Below the pieces are notes generated by a model that was not told the origin of the DNA, searched no databases, and was given only the letters and a program-made list of their open reading frames with translations. A stretch of DNA of 64,000 nucleotides from CAYMCO01 sp964388955. Its GTDB lineage: Bacteria; Chloroflexota; Anaerolineae; Anaerolineales; E44-bin32. Numbering within the stretch: the stretch's first letter is position 1; every line of letters begins with the position of its first letter. Made by a program: the position numbers and the translations under genes. Location: the NCBI GenBank assembly GCA_964388955.1, contig CAYMCO010000006.1, positions 1 through 64,000 on the forward strand. The letters run 5' to 3'. Below are positions 16,835-25,469 of this stretch, in pieces.

Positions 16835-17632
16835 ATGGCGCAGGGGATCTGCCCGTACTGTGAGACCGAATACCGCGCGGGCGCGAGGTTCTGTGACCGC
16901 TGCGGTGCGCCCGTGGGGGCGGCGAATCCCCGCGGTTCCAGCCTCAGGCCAAACACTCTGCCCGAATTCTCCATCCACTCCGATAACCGCAAATCCCGGC
17001 CGCGCGATATTGGCGAGCCCCGCCCGGGCCTGGGGGAGCAGGAAGCGAACGCAAGCGGATCTCCCAAGGCTCCGGTGGCAGTCGATCCACGTACTAGGCC
17101 AGGCTCGCTTCCGGAGGCCGGTGCCCGCGATGCGGGTCCGGTCGGTGTGGGATGGAGACCCGCCGCCTCCGCCGCCGCATCGGCGCCAGCGGCGGTATCC
17201 GACAAGCGCTCCGCCCGCGGCTCGCGGCCCGTGAGGGGGCCCAGCGGGGGCGTGATCGTCGGCCATGTTCGCGGGTTGAGAGAAAAACCGGAGAACAACT
17301 TCACGGTCTACTCCTTCCGTGTCGAATCCTTCGACGAATTGGGGAATCGCCTGACCCCTGTTACCGTGGAGATGAGGGGCATCAGCTTCGAGGGCTCCCT
17401 CAACGAGGGCGATGAAATTGAAATCCAAAAGAAGTATCGCCCTGGCCGCACGATCAAGGTCAGCAGACTCCACAATATCACGGCCGCCTCCCCCTTCAAG
17501 GCTCGGGAATATCCCTTCTTTATCCGCATCCTGACGTATCCTTTGACGGCCATCGGATGGCTACTCACGGTCGCATTCATCATAGGCTTCATATATCTTT
17601 TGGTGTCGTGTGCCAGGGTGTGGATGGAATGA
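16835..17632 (+). CDS. Zinc-ribbon protein with OB-like domain and C-terminal membrane anchor
   Basis: 265 aa. ATG at 16835 is chosen for the GAGGAGG upstream. The N-terminus is a zinc ribbon: ICPYCETEYRAGARFCDRCG (two C-x2-C knuckles). A disordered Pro/Ser/Arg-rich stretch of about 110 residues follows, then a beta-rich domain (VRGLREKPENNFTVYSFRVE ... LNEGDEIEIQKKYRPG) that reads like an OB-fold, and two hydrophobic stretches at the end (FFIRILTYPLTAIGWLL and TVAFIIGFIYLLVSC), giving a membrane-anchored cytosolic protein. It lies 194 bases upstream of the ATPase operon on the same strand and may be part of the same system. Confidence 0.8.
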   Translation: MAQGICPYCETEYRAGARFCDRCGAPVGAANPRGSSLRPNTLPEFSIHSDNRKSRPRDIGEPRPGLGEQEANASGSPKAPVAVDPRTRPGSLPEAGARDAGPVGVGWRPAASAAASAPAAVSDKRSARGSRPVRGPSGGVIVGHVRGLREKPENNFTVYSFRVESFDELGNRLTPVTVEMRGISFEGSLNEGDEIEIQKKYRPGRTIKVSRLHNITAASPFKAREYPFFIRILTYPLTAIGWLLTVAFIIGFIYLLVSCARVWME

Positions 17633-17826
17633 ACCCCGGATAGAAGGGAATCGTCTCGCGGGAAATCATAAGACACCGCCCGCGCAGGGGGTTACCAGCC
17701 CCACGCCTCCGTCCGGGAGAGGGGCCGCTATGGCGCCGCCAGCGGATGCTTGATCGCCTTCATCCGATCGCGGCATAGAGGCCAAAGCGGATTCATGGCA
17801 CGCGAATGGTTGCCGGGGGCGAGATT

Positions 17827-20800
17827 ATGGCTTCGACAGGCATATCGACATACCATCTGGACTATCTTCAGCGCAACTTTGACCTGCCGCCTCTGACGCC
17901 GGGACAACCGACGACGAGCGCAAACGTGGCGCTGCGGCGCATGCTGCGCGTGCGCGGCCTCGGCCGCCTGGTCGGCGAACCCAAGAACCCCCCAGGCGCA
18001 ACTCAACCAAGCCTCCTGATGCGGGATGCCCTCATCGGCATGTATGGCTACAAGATACCGGTGGCCTTCATTGTCCACGGGAGCCCGTTCGGCGTGACCA
18101 TTCGAATGGGCATCTGGTCCCCTTCTGAGCGGGAGCGTGTCACGGAACGCACGCTGGATTCGAGGGTGGAGATTCTCAGCTCCGTGCTCGGCAGCCTTTA
18201 TCCGGCCGTGGACCTCGAGCCCTGCGGAGCCGATGTGGCGCCATTTCCCATCGGAGGCATCGCCCTGGGGCTTCCCAGCGCCAAGCCGCCGGAGAGCATG
18301 CAGGGAGCGCTGCCGGTCGATCGCCTCATCCGCGCCGTGTACGGCTGCAACTGGGCATACGTCGTTTTGGCGGATCCGATCGATGAAGGTGTGCTGGCCG
18401 ACATCCGCAATTCGATCATCAACGAAGAGCGCTTGGTGCAGGTGGCGACAGAATCTCTTGCGGCCCCGAGCCCGCTGAGCCAGCTCTATCAGCAACTGCT
18501 GGAAATCCATCTCTTCACCCTGACCCAGGGCCAAGCCGAGGGTGGCTGGCGAACGGGCGTCTACCTGCTTGGGGACGCGTCCAGCTATTACCGGCTGGCA
18601 AGCGTATGGCGCAGCACGTTCTCAGGCGACGAATCCATCCCTGAGCCGGTCCGGGTGTGGCGAGCGGGCAGGGCGGTGAATCTGGCCACGGACTGGAGTC
18701 TTCCCGACGTCGAGGGCATCCCAGGCCCGGGCAACTACCGCCATCCCTTCAGTTTCCAGACCGCGCTCACTTCCTCCCAGTTGGCGAACTATATCCACCT
18801 GCCTCAGAATGAGACCAGCGGCTTTTCCATCCACCTTGTGGCCGATTTCGACAGCATGCCCCCCGATATCGCCGAACCGGATGGCCTGGGATTGGGTCAA
18901 GTCATCGACCGCACCTATCCCACCCAGACCATCTACCGCATCGGCCAATCCATGCTCAACCGGCATGCACTCATCGCAGGGGTCACCGGCGGGGGCAAGA
19001 CGAACACCGTCTTTCACCTCCTCGCTCAGTTATGGGATCGAAAGATACCGTTCCTGGTGCTTGAGCCGGCCAAGACGGAGTACCGCGCGTTGATCGACCA
19101 CACCGCCATAGGCCCGGAGTTGCGCGTGTTCACGCCGGGAGACGAGAATGTCTCCCCGCTGCGCATCAATCCGTTCGAGGTGGAGGCCAATATCCCCATC
19201 TCCGCCCACATCGATCTGCTCAAGTCCGTGTTCAATGCCAGCTTCGGCATGTGGAATCCCTTGCCGCAGATCCTCGAACGTTGCCTGCATGAGGTCTATC
19301 TGGACTGCGGCTGGGATCCCACCAGGGGTTTGAATGACCGGCTGGAGGATGATGCCACATCCGGACGAAGCAGACGCCCGCAAGCCTTTCCAACCCTCTC
19401 GCAGCTCTATCTGAAAACGGAGGAGGTTGTCGAGTCTCTGGGATATGAAGAGCGGGTCACCAGCGACATGAAGGCCGCCTTGGTGACCCGACTCAACGGC
19501 TTGCGGATCGGCACCAAGGGAACCATGCTCGACACCCGTTTTTCTGTTCCGGTAGAAGAACTGCTGAGCCGTCCAACAATCGTCGAGCTCGAGGCGATCG
19601 GGGATGACGAAGAGAAGGCCTTCATCATGGGTGTTCTCATGGTGCGGATATATGAGTACCTGCGCGGGCGGGGCGCCACGGAAGGCGTCCGACTCAAACA
19701 CTTGACGGTCATCGAGGAAGCGCATCGTCTGCTCTCGAATACGGCGCCATCGACCGATCCGGAGCGGCCCAACATGGGCGGCAAGGCCGTGGAGACATTC
19801 GCCAATATGCTCTCTGAGGTGCGCGCCTATGGGGAGAGCTTCCTGGTCGCCGAACAGATCCCGTCCAAATTGTCACCGGATGTCATCAAGAACACCAATT
19901 TGAAGATCATCCATCGGGTGGTCGCCGGCGATGACCGCGTCATATTGGGCAAGACCATGAATATGGCCGACCACCAGATCGAAATGCTGGCCACGTTGCG
20001 AACAGGTCAAGCGGCGGTCTTTGCGGAAGGCGACGATAAACCTCTGCTTGTTCAGGTCCCGTATGCAAAGCTGGTGGCGCATGAGAGCATGTCCACGAAG
20101 TACAAAAGCGATGCGCGCGTGGCGGACAGAATGGCAGGGTTCCGTGTGCAGGATTCGGTTTCTCGGGCGTACACTCCTCATGCATTGTGCGCGTCGGCCT
20201 GCAAGCAGCCCTATCGCTACTGCGACGACGCAAAGGGGCTGGTCGAGCAAAAGCACTTCCAGGTGCAGTTCAGCGGTCTGGCCCTGACCACCCTGTTGGA
20301 GCCCTCTTCGCTGGCGGAATGCTGTTCGGAGTTGCTGACCACCGTTCGATCGCACCTGCCCAGACGCTCTTTGGAGCCGGGGGCATTCTTCTGCGTCTTG
20401 TTCAACGCCGTGCAGTGGTACATCACCCATTTTGGGCGCCACTATCACTGGAAATACTCGGATGCGGAGTCGCTCGGGGATCTGATGAGCCGGAGTCTGG
20501 CGGAAACCACTTCCGGACTGCTGGATCTGGATTCTTCCGGTTTTCGAGGTTCCTCCGAGAAGCTTGAAGAGTTCTCCCACCTGTATCACAGTGCGTGCCG
20601 CCGTGGGCAGGATCCTTTTCCCGCCTGCAGGGAAGTCTGCCCCTCGGGGGAGTGCCTCTTCCGGTATCACGTCCAAATGCTGAACGACAACACATCGCTT
20701 TCGGAAGCGTTCAACCTCGCGATGGCGAAGGCCGGGACCGAAGGGACGTGGGAGGATGTGTCTCCGCTTCACGACGTGGTATCCATTCTTGGGGGCGAGG

Positions 20801-20937
20801 ACTTCGCTGCCGAGGATCAGCGCAGCATGGGGCTATGTTATGGGATACAGCGAATCGCCTTCTTCCCCGGGCTGCTGGAAGCGGCTCGTAAGCTGGCGAA
20901 CCAGGATCTGATCGCGGGGTACGATGCTGGTGAATAG
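17827..20937 (+). CDS. HerA/VirB4-type ATPase (DUF87-like) with C-terminal cysteine clusters
   Basis: 1036 aa. ATG at 17827 follows GGGGGCGAG. The first ~370 residues are an unrecognised domain. The motor core then begins: NRHALIAGVTGGGKTNTVFH with Walker A G385-T394 (Lys 391), LVLEPAKTEYRAL as in HerA/VirB4 proteins, and Walker B VIEEAH (628-633). LVAEQIPSKLSPDVIKNTNL and TLRTGQAAVFAEG follow as in DUF87 ATPases. These enzymes form hexamers that pump DNA or protein. After the motor come two cysteine groups, CASACKQPYRYC (~residue 785) and CREVCPSGEC (~residue 940), which may bind metal. It heads a tight four-gene operon (gaps 50, 21 and 46 bases) with disordered, OmpA-like and coiled-coil membrane proteins. 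No nuclease or Sir2 partner is seen, unlike known HerA defence systems. Confidence 0.88.
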   Translation: MASTGISTYHLDYLQRNFDLPPLTPGQPTTSANVALRRMLRVRGLGRLVGEPKNPPGATQPSLLMRDALIGMYGYKIPVAFIVHGSPFGVTIRMGIWSPSERERVTERTLDSRVEILSSVLGSLYPAVDLEPCGADVAPFPIGGIALGLPSAKPPESMQGALPVDRLIRAVYGCNWAYVVLADPIDEGVLADIRNSIINEERLVQVATESLAAPSPLSQLYQQLLEIHLFTLTQGQAEGGWRTGVYLLGDASSYYRLASVWRSTFSGDESIPEPVRVWRAGRAVNLATDWSLPDVEGIPGPGNYRHPFSFQTALTSSQLANYIHLPQNETSGFSIHLVADFDSMPPDIAEPDGLGLGQVIDRTYPTQTIYRIGQSMLNRHALIAGVTGGGKTNTVFHLLAQLWDRKIPFLVLEPAKTEYRALIDHTAIGPELRVFTPGDENVSPLRINPFEVEANIPISAHIDLLKSVFNASFGMWNPLPQILERCLHEVYLDCGWDPTRGLNDRLEDDATSGRSRRPQAFPTLSQLYLKTEEVVESLGYEERVTSDMKAALVTRLNGLRIGTKGTMLDTRFSVPVEELLSRPTIVELEAIGDDEEKAFIMGVLMVRIYEYLRGRGATEGVRLKHLTVIEEAHRLLSNTAPSTDPERPNMGGKAVETFANMLSEVRAYGESFLVAEQIPSKLSPDVIKNTNLKIIHRVVAGDDRVILGKTMNMADHQIEMLATLRTGQAAVFAEGDDKPLLVQVPYAKLVAHESMSTKYKSDARVADRMAGFRVQDSVSRAYTPHALCASACKQPYRYCDDAKGLVEQKHFQVQFSGLALTTLLEPSSLAECCSELLTTVRSHLPRRSLEPGAFFCVLFNAVQWYITHFGRHYHWKYSDAESLGDLMSRSLAETTSGLLDLDSSGFRGSSEKLEEFSHLYHSACRRGQDPFPACREVCPSGECLFRYHVQMLNDNTSLSEAFNLAMAKAGTEGTWEDVSPLHDVVSILGGEDFAAEDQRSMGLCYGIQRIAFFPGLLEAARKLANQDLIAGYDAGE

Positions 20938-20987
20938 ACCATGCACGGACTGATGGGCCGATTTCGATCGACATCGAATCTGCAAGG

Positions 20988-21827
20988 GTGCAAACGGTGA
21001 TGGGAGAGATGGGGGAAGCCCCTGTGGCTGCGGCCGGAGACCAGGCGCAGCCGGCGGAGGTTGCAGCGGCCCGAGGGGGCGATTTCCCCTCCGAACAGAT
21101 CGCGAGTGGGGCGTACAACGACCGCGTGATCCGGGGAGGGCCGCAGGATCGCACCGAGGGAGAGCGGAGCCGGGCCGTCGACGGAGTGGGGAGAGAATAT
21201 GGAGATGGCAGCCGAGCCGACCCTGCCTCTGAGTCTGCCTCGGGGCCTCCCGGTGAGGGATCCGCCGGGGATGGGAGGGAAGCTTCTTCCCGGGATGCGG
21301 AAAGCGATGAATCAGCGGCCGGGCCATCGCCGCAACCGAGCCCAGAGGGCCCGCGTGAAGGCCATAGAGCGGATGACGACGCTCCTTCTCAGGAGCACGC
21401 TCCTGAAAGTGCTTCCTCCGTTGGGGGTGCTGAGCATCCCCATGGAGACCATGGGCCCAAGACGGAAGAATCCGTCTCACCTCAGGCTGAGCAGACTTCC
21501 AGCGGCCGGGAGATGGGCGGCAGAGGAGATCCGCACGTCTCAGATCAATCCGATCCCGGAGGCACGAAATCGGACGGACCTGACGCCGGGCGCGGCGGGC
21601 ACAACAAGAAGAAAGATGTGCCCAAGCGGGGAGGGGGCCTTCGCTGGGAGCCGGAAAGGAAATTCGACAAGTACTTCGCAACCAGGACGGGCGCGGGGCC
21701 GAAGGAGCAGCTTGTACCCGAGCATGTTCGGGCCGGGCGCAGTCTGGATGCCTTCAAGGCTTGGCTCGATAAAATCGAGCAGGAAAGCCCACTTGCGTAT
21801 AACCGACGAGCGGCGGGTCGCCGCTGA
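20988..21827 (+). CDS. Intrinsically disordered acidic protein with short basic C-terminal domain
   Basis: 279 aa from a GTG at 20988; an ATG at 21000 (after GGTG) is equally possible. Residues ~20-200 are low complexity, dominated by Gly, Ser, Glu, Asp and Pro with no hydrophobic core. The last ~70 residues look folded: GLRWEPERKFDKYFATRTG, LVPEHVRAGRSLDAFKAWLD and a basic end. No family recognised. It sits 50 bases after the ATPase and 21 bases before the OmpA-like gene, so it belongs to the operon. It could be a substrate, tether or scaffold; that is a guess. Confidence 0.7.
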   Translation: MQTVMGEMGEAPVAAAGDQAQPAEVAAARGGDFPSEQIASGAYNDRVIRGGPQDRTEGERSRAVDGVGREYGDGSRADPASESASGPPGEGSAGDGREASSRDAESDESAAGPSPQPSPEGPREGHRADDDAPSQEHAPESASSVGGAEHPHGDHGPKTEESVSPQAEQTSSGREMGGRGDPHVSDQSDPGGTKSDGPDAGRGGHNKKKDVPKRGGGLRWEPERKFDKYFATRTGAGPKEQLVPEHVRAGRSLDAFKAWLDKIEQESPLAYNRRAAGRR

Positions 21828-21848
21828 ATAAAAGATGGGAGGCGGGCA

Positions 21849-22994
21849 ATGGGTGAAACCCCTGAGAAGTCGGGTGAAGGATCGGTCAGATCAGATCGCA
21901 GCCGACCCCAGGACAAAGAGAAAGCCGCTGCCACCGATGCAAGAAAGGCATGGCACAAGCGCGCGAGAGAAACACCACGAGGTTCATCGACAAGGCTGAA
22001 AGAATCGCCGGCATCCGGTCCGTCAGTTGAGAAAAGCCGTGCCGCATCACGGCAAGAGGCGCATCGCGTCTCGGAAGGCAAGCTCTCGGCTCCGGAGCGT
22101 GCTGAACGGAAGAAGATCGCCCACCCCAGGGACGGAGTGGGTTTTGGCTTTGGTGACGACAAGCCTGCTTCCGGGGAGCTGCAGCGGTGGTACAAGGGGC
22201 TGTCCGATGCACAGAGAGCAGCGCTGAAAGATCCCAAGACGACGGTCTATGTGACCGCCACATGCAGCAAACCGGGCTCGCATAGCTCCAATCGGGATCT
22301 GAGTAAGAGCAGGGCCGAGAATGTCGCCCAACTGCTGGCAAGAGATCTCGGCGTCGAGAGGTCGAGAATCAAGACCGAATGGCTCGGCGAAGATCCGGCT
22401 CAAGACAACAATCCGGATGCGCCCGACAACCAGGATGATCATCAAGAGCGCGTGGCATTGATCAATTTCGAAGCGAAGGAGAAGGACGAAGAGACGCCGA
22501 AGCCGGAGAAGAAGGAGAAGCCGGAGCAGAGCATTGAGCGCGCCAAGAAAGTGTTGGAGCGAAATCCACCAACGGTAGCAAATGTGAGAAAGAGGCTGAC
22601 CGCGCTGCTTGACAAGCTCACCAATCCCAAGACGGATGATGCGTACATCGATGGCCGCGCGATCGTGCCTCAGGACCAGCCTGGCAATGAAACGCCTCCG
22701 GATGAGCTCGCCAAGCATGCTCGCTCGGAGGTACATCGGATCATGACGACCCCGCACGCCGTTCATAAGGGCGGGGGGAAGTACGAAATGCGACCTCCGT
22801 CAGACGAATTGCTCCGACAGCGGCTCGAACGATTGGATCGCGAGATCCTCAGCGGACCGCATGAAGTGAACCGGCGCATGGCTATTCAGGGCGTGACGGC
22901 GTCGCCGTGGCTGGTCCGGGTGAATAACTGGATCGAGGCCCGGCAGGGCCGCAAGGATGCCATAATGGGCATCTATGGTAGGTATCATCCATAG
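21849..22994 (+). CDS. OmpA-like-domain protein with disordered N-terminus
   Basis: 381 aa. ATG at 21849 follows GGGAGG. Residues 1-95 are charged and disordered. From about 100 a domain like the OmpA C-terminal (peptidoglycan-binding) fold appears: FGFGDDKPASGELQRWYKGL, TVYVTATCSKPGS, then NRDLSKSRAENVAQLLARDL, which matches the N-x-x-LS-x-xRA-x-x-V helix, and QERVALINFE. A Lys/Glu linker follows and a helical C-terminal domain of about 160 residues (TVANVRKRLTALLDKL ... HEVNRRMAIQGV). There is no signal peptide, which is unusual for an OmpA-type domain. Similar domains occur in proteins linked to extracellular contractile injection systems, but no sheath, tube or baseplate gene is present here. 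Confidence 0.75.
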   Translation: MGETPEKSGEGSVRSDRSRPQDKEKAAATDARKAWHKRARETPRGSSTRLKESPASGPSVEKSRAASRQEAHRVSEGKLSAPERAERKKIAHPRDGVGFGFGDDKPASGELQRWYKGLSDAQRAALKDPKTTVYVTATCSKPGSHSSNRDLSKSRAENVAQLLARDLGVERSRIKTEWLGEDPAQDNNPDAPDNQDDHQERVALINFEAKEKDEETPKPEKKEKPEQSIERAKKVLERNPPTVANVRKRLTALLDKLTNPKTDDAYIDGRAIVPQDQPGNETPPDELAKHARSEVHRIMTTPHAVHKGGGKYEMRPPSDELLRQRLERLDREILSGPHEVNRRMAIQGVTASPWLVRVNNWIEARQGRKDAIMGIYGRYHP

Positions 22995-23040
22995 GTGAAA
23001 TCCCATTTTCGGATGGGAAGAGCGATTTCGAGGTGCGAAG

Positions 23041-23658
23041 ATGAACTCTCAGTGGCAGCGGCAGCAGAAGCAGCAGCAGGAACAGCAGCGCCGCATGCAG
23101 CAAGCGGCGTGGCAGCAGCAGAAGCAGAAGGAAAGGCAGATGGTCGCGCGCGCCTCCCAATCCAGGGTCTCCCACCTGGAGGAGCGCTTTGCGGCCGTCG
23201 AAAGTGAGGCAGAGCGGTTGCGAGCCGAGTTCAAATCCGGCCGGATCGATGAGGGCGCATTCCAGGCCAGGCTGCAGGAACTGCTGGTGCAGGATTCGGC
23301 CGGCGTCTGGTGGATGGTGGGGAGTGAGAGTGGCCGTTGGTACAAGTATGACGGCGCCAAATGGGTCCCCGGGACGCCTCCCGTGCGCGCAACTTCCCGG
23401 GAACGGCGCGCCGCCCACACGGCTGGTCCCGCCGTCCGGCGACGGGGCAGCGCGGTCAGAGGGATCCTCGTTTTCGTGATCGGATTGGCGATCAGCGGGG
23501 CACTGTTCTTCGCGGCCGGCTCCGGCAGCTACAACCTGCTCAGCGAAACATACTACGATATCGCCGAGCCCGGCAGCTTGGTCATCGCCGGCGCGGTAGG
23601 CCTCATCGGGTTGGTGATCACGATCCGCAGGTCGAGACAAGCTTGGCGCGGATACTAG
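23041..23658 (+). CDS. Coiled-coil protein with a W-rich motif and two membrane helices
   Basis: 205 aa. The first 40 residues are almost all Gln, Arg and Lys, followed by a coiled coil (SHLEERFAAVESEAERLRAE) and a short GRIDEGAFQARLQELL hairpin like SHOCT modules. Next comes WWMVGSESGRWYKYDGAKWV, a compact Trp/Gly motif typical of small surface-exposed or ligand modules, then two membrane helices (GILVFVIGLAISGALFFAAG and LVIAGAVGLIGLVITI). Last gene of the ATPase operon, 46 bases after the OmpA-like gene. It could be the membrane platform of the system. Confidence 0.75.
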   Translation: MNSQWQRQQKQQQEQQRRMQQAAWQQQKQKERQMVARASQSRVSHLEERFAAVESEAERLRAEFKSGRIDEGAFQARLQELLVQDSAGVWWMVGSESGRWYKYDGAKWVPGTPPVRATSRERRAAHTAGPAVRRRGSAVRGILVFVIGLAISGALFFAAGSGSYNLLSETYYDIAEPGSLVIAGAVGLIGLVITIRRSRQAWRGY

Positions 23659-23910
23659 GCCGCCTCACGCCCGCGCCGCCGCTCAGACCGGCCTCACCGG
23701 CGGGGCCATTCTGGCCGGCTCTGCTGGATCCCCAAAGACCCGCTGATATCCGGGACGGAGGTGGCCAGGCCTTCCAGTCGCAGAACGGCCCATCGCCCGC
23801 GCTTTCGGCCGGACGATACTCGCCCGCCTATCATCTTCGGGGGCGGCGGGTGGCGTCGGGTGATCTTTGCGGTGTTCGATCTCCAGGGGCTGCGATGCGG
23901 CAACGGGCCG

Positions 23911-24525
23911 CTAGCGGTCCGGCGAGGGGTATTTCTGCTTCAGGCGCTCGGGGGACATCCAAATCTGGATGCGCAGCAGGTCGGCCAGCCGTTTTCCGCG
24001 CATGTGATCCGGGTTGAAGGCCAGTGCCAGCATGTAGGAGTACACATTGTCCCAAAAGGCCCGATGCCAGAACCGCATTCCAGGCCTTTCCTTCAAGAGC
24101 ACATCGAACCCTAGACGGTTGAGGGTAAGATTCGCAGCTCTCAGGTCGGTCATGAAGCCAAACTCGGCCCGCAGGGGAAGGCCGGCATGAGGCGATGATT
24201 CTCTTTCCTGGTCGGCCGCCAGCAGTCTCAGAGATGATCGGAAATCATCCAGCAGGCGATTTGCGAATCCCATCCCCGATGTTTGCGCCAGCAGGGTGAC
24301 CAGACGCTCGTTCCAAAGATGAACATCCAGCACAGGATCGTTGGTTCTGATTTCCCATCCGTCCGAGAGGGTGAGATCTGCGCGACTGTGCCCTCGGGAG
24401 ACTCGCAGCAGGCATGCCGGAGCCTCGGAGAAGGTCTCAATCCTGTAGAAGATGCGCAATATGGAATCGATCAATCGCACCCCTGCGCCGAAGAACCTCC
24501 AGATTGTCTTCGGAGTGGATTTCAT
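23911..24525 (-). CDS. YkoP-like protein
   Basis: 204 aa. ATG at 24525 overlaps the stop of the EamA-like gene in an ATGA, so the two are coupled. An N-terminal hydrophobic helix region (IWRFFGAGVRLIDSILRIFY) is followed by LSDGWEIRTNDPVLDVHLWN, the strand-turn pattern of the YkoP family (Bacillus YkoP, linked to cell-envelope polysaccharide deacetylases). The C-terminus is helical (RLADLLRIQIWMSPERLKQK). Function in this family is poorly known. Weak but consistent match. Confidence 0.6.
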   Translation of the reverse strand: MKSTPKTIWRFFGAGVRLIDSILRIFYRIETFSEAPACLLRVSRGHSRADLTLSDGWEIRTNDPVLDVHLWNERLVTLLAQTSGMGFANRLLDDFRSSLRLLAADQERESSPHAGLPLRAEFGFMTDLRAANLTLNRLGFDVLLKERPGMRFWHRAFWDNVYSYMLALAFNPDHMRGKRLADLLRIQIWMSPERLKQKYPSPDR

Positions 24526-24932
24526 CGTTTTCCCAAACCGATAAAGACAACGCCACTCCCAACCAAAGCCACACCAATCCATTGAAAGCGGGTGAAGGGC
24601 TCGTCGAATATCCGGTACGCGCTGAACAGTTCTGCGGAGACAAAGGCCATACCGATCCCAACGGCGGTCGCCAGCTTGACGGAAGAGGCCCGCACCAGCC
24701 CAGCGAAGGTGAGCTGAGATCCCAATCCGAAGGCGCCGCCAATAATCTGCCACAAGACGAAGTCCCTCCATGTGGCGCTGCCTCCCGAAAGAGCGAACCC
24801 GGTCGTCGCGCCCACATTTGTCACCTGGTTGAGAAGAATCAGCAACGCGGTCACCAGGACGCCCCCTTCCCGGCGGGCGGATTGGCCCTGCACCGCTGCA
24901 ATCGCTTGGATTGGCTCAAGAAAGCGCTTCAT
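24522..24932 (-). CDS. EamA/EmrE-like four-helix transporter
   Basis: 136 aa with four hydrophobic helices, half the size of a normal EamA protein and similar to EmrE-type single-module transporters that act as dimers. ATG at 24932 follows GGGAGGACGTC. LVRASSVKLATAVGIGMAFV and FQWIGVALVGSGVVFIGL are typical of the EamA/DMT superfamily. It probably exports or flips a lipid-linked or small hydrophobic compound. It is translationally coupled to the YkoP-like gene downstream, which hints at an envelope role. Confidence 0.78.
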   Translation of the reverse strand: MKRFLEPIQAIAAVQGQSARREGGVLVTALLILLNQVTNVGATTGFALSGGSATWRDFVLWQIIGGAFGLGSQLTFAGLVRASSVKLATAVGIGMAFVSAELFSAYRIFDEPFTRFQWIGVALVGSGVVFIGLGKR

Positions 24933-25469
24933 GACGTCCTCCCTTATTGGTCCAGCCATCGACATCCCGGATCACCAGCGTATCCCGTCACTCCGCATCA
25001 AAAGAGCAGAGGCATATTTCACCTTCCCCCACTCAATTAACACGCAGCCCCCTTGGAAGGGTGCGAGGGAGAATCCTGCCGGGAGGATCTTGTCTCGATC
25101 TGACACTGTCATTATCGGTGGCGCTGGTTTCGGCGGCTACTTATCGCCGGCAGCGCGCATTCTGGGCGCCCGGAGAAACAAAGGGTTGGAGATTGCAGGT
25201 TGCAGATTGCTGTCAGCGATCCGCTATCAGCCAACAGCGTCAGATCCGGTAGCTGGGGAAGCGGAGCCCCGACCGTTGCGGGCGAGCGGAGAGCCGGTGG
25301 CTGAAAGCGAAATGCTCGGAGGTGCAGGCCCTCGTCAGTCATTCATCGTTGGTCGTCCGTCGGGGCTGGCCGAGGGCGGTCGACTTTGGCCTTCGGGCTC
25401 ATCGCCTATCGCCAAACCCGGCTGCTTGTCCCCTGCCGCGCAGAAAGCATGCCGCATCGCGCATAGCGG
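24933..25469. repeat. Intergenic region with a dispersed repeat copy
   Basis: About 540 bases without a credible gene. From 25185 to 25460 it carries the repeat words seen upstream (GGTTGCAGATTGC, GGTGGCTGAAAGCG, TCATCGTTGGTCGTCCGTCGG, CATGCCGCATCGCGCATAGC). Confidence 0.45.

Noticed and set aside
21849..22994. Extracellular contractile injection system
   Set aside because: The OmpA-like domain resembles proteins linked to such systems, but no sheath, tube, baseplate or AAA+ unfoldase gene is present within the window.
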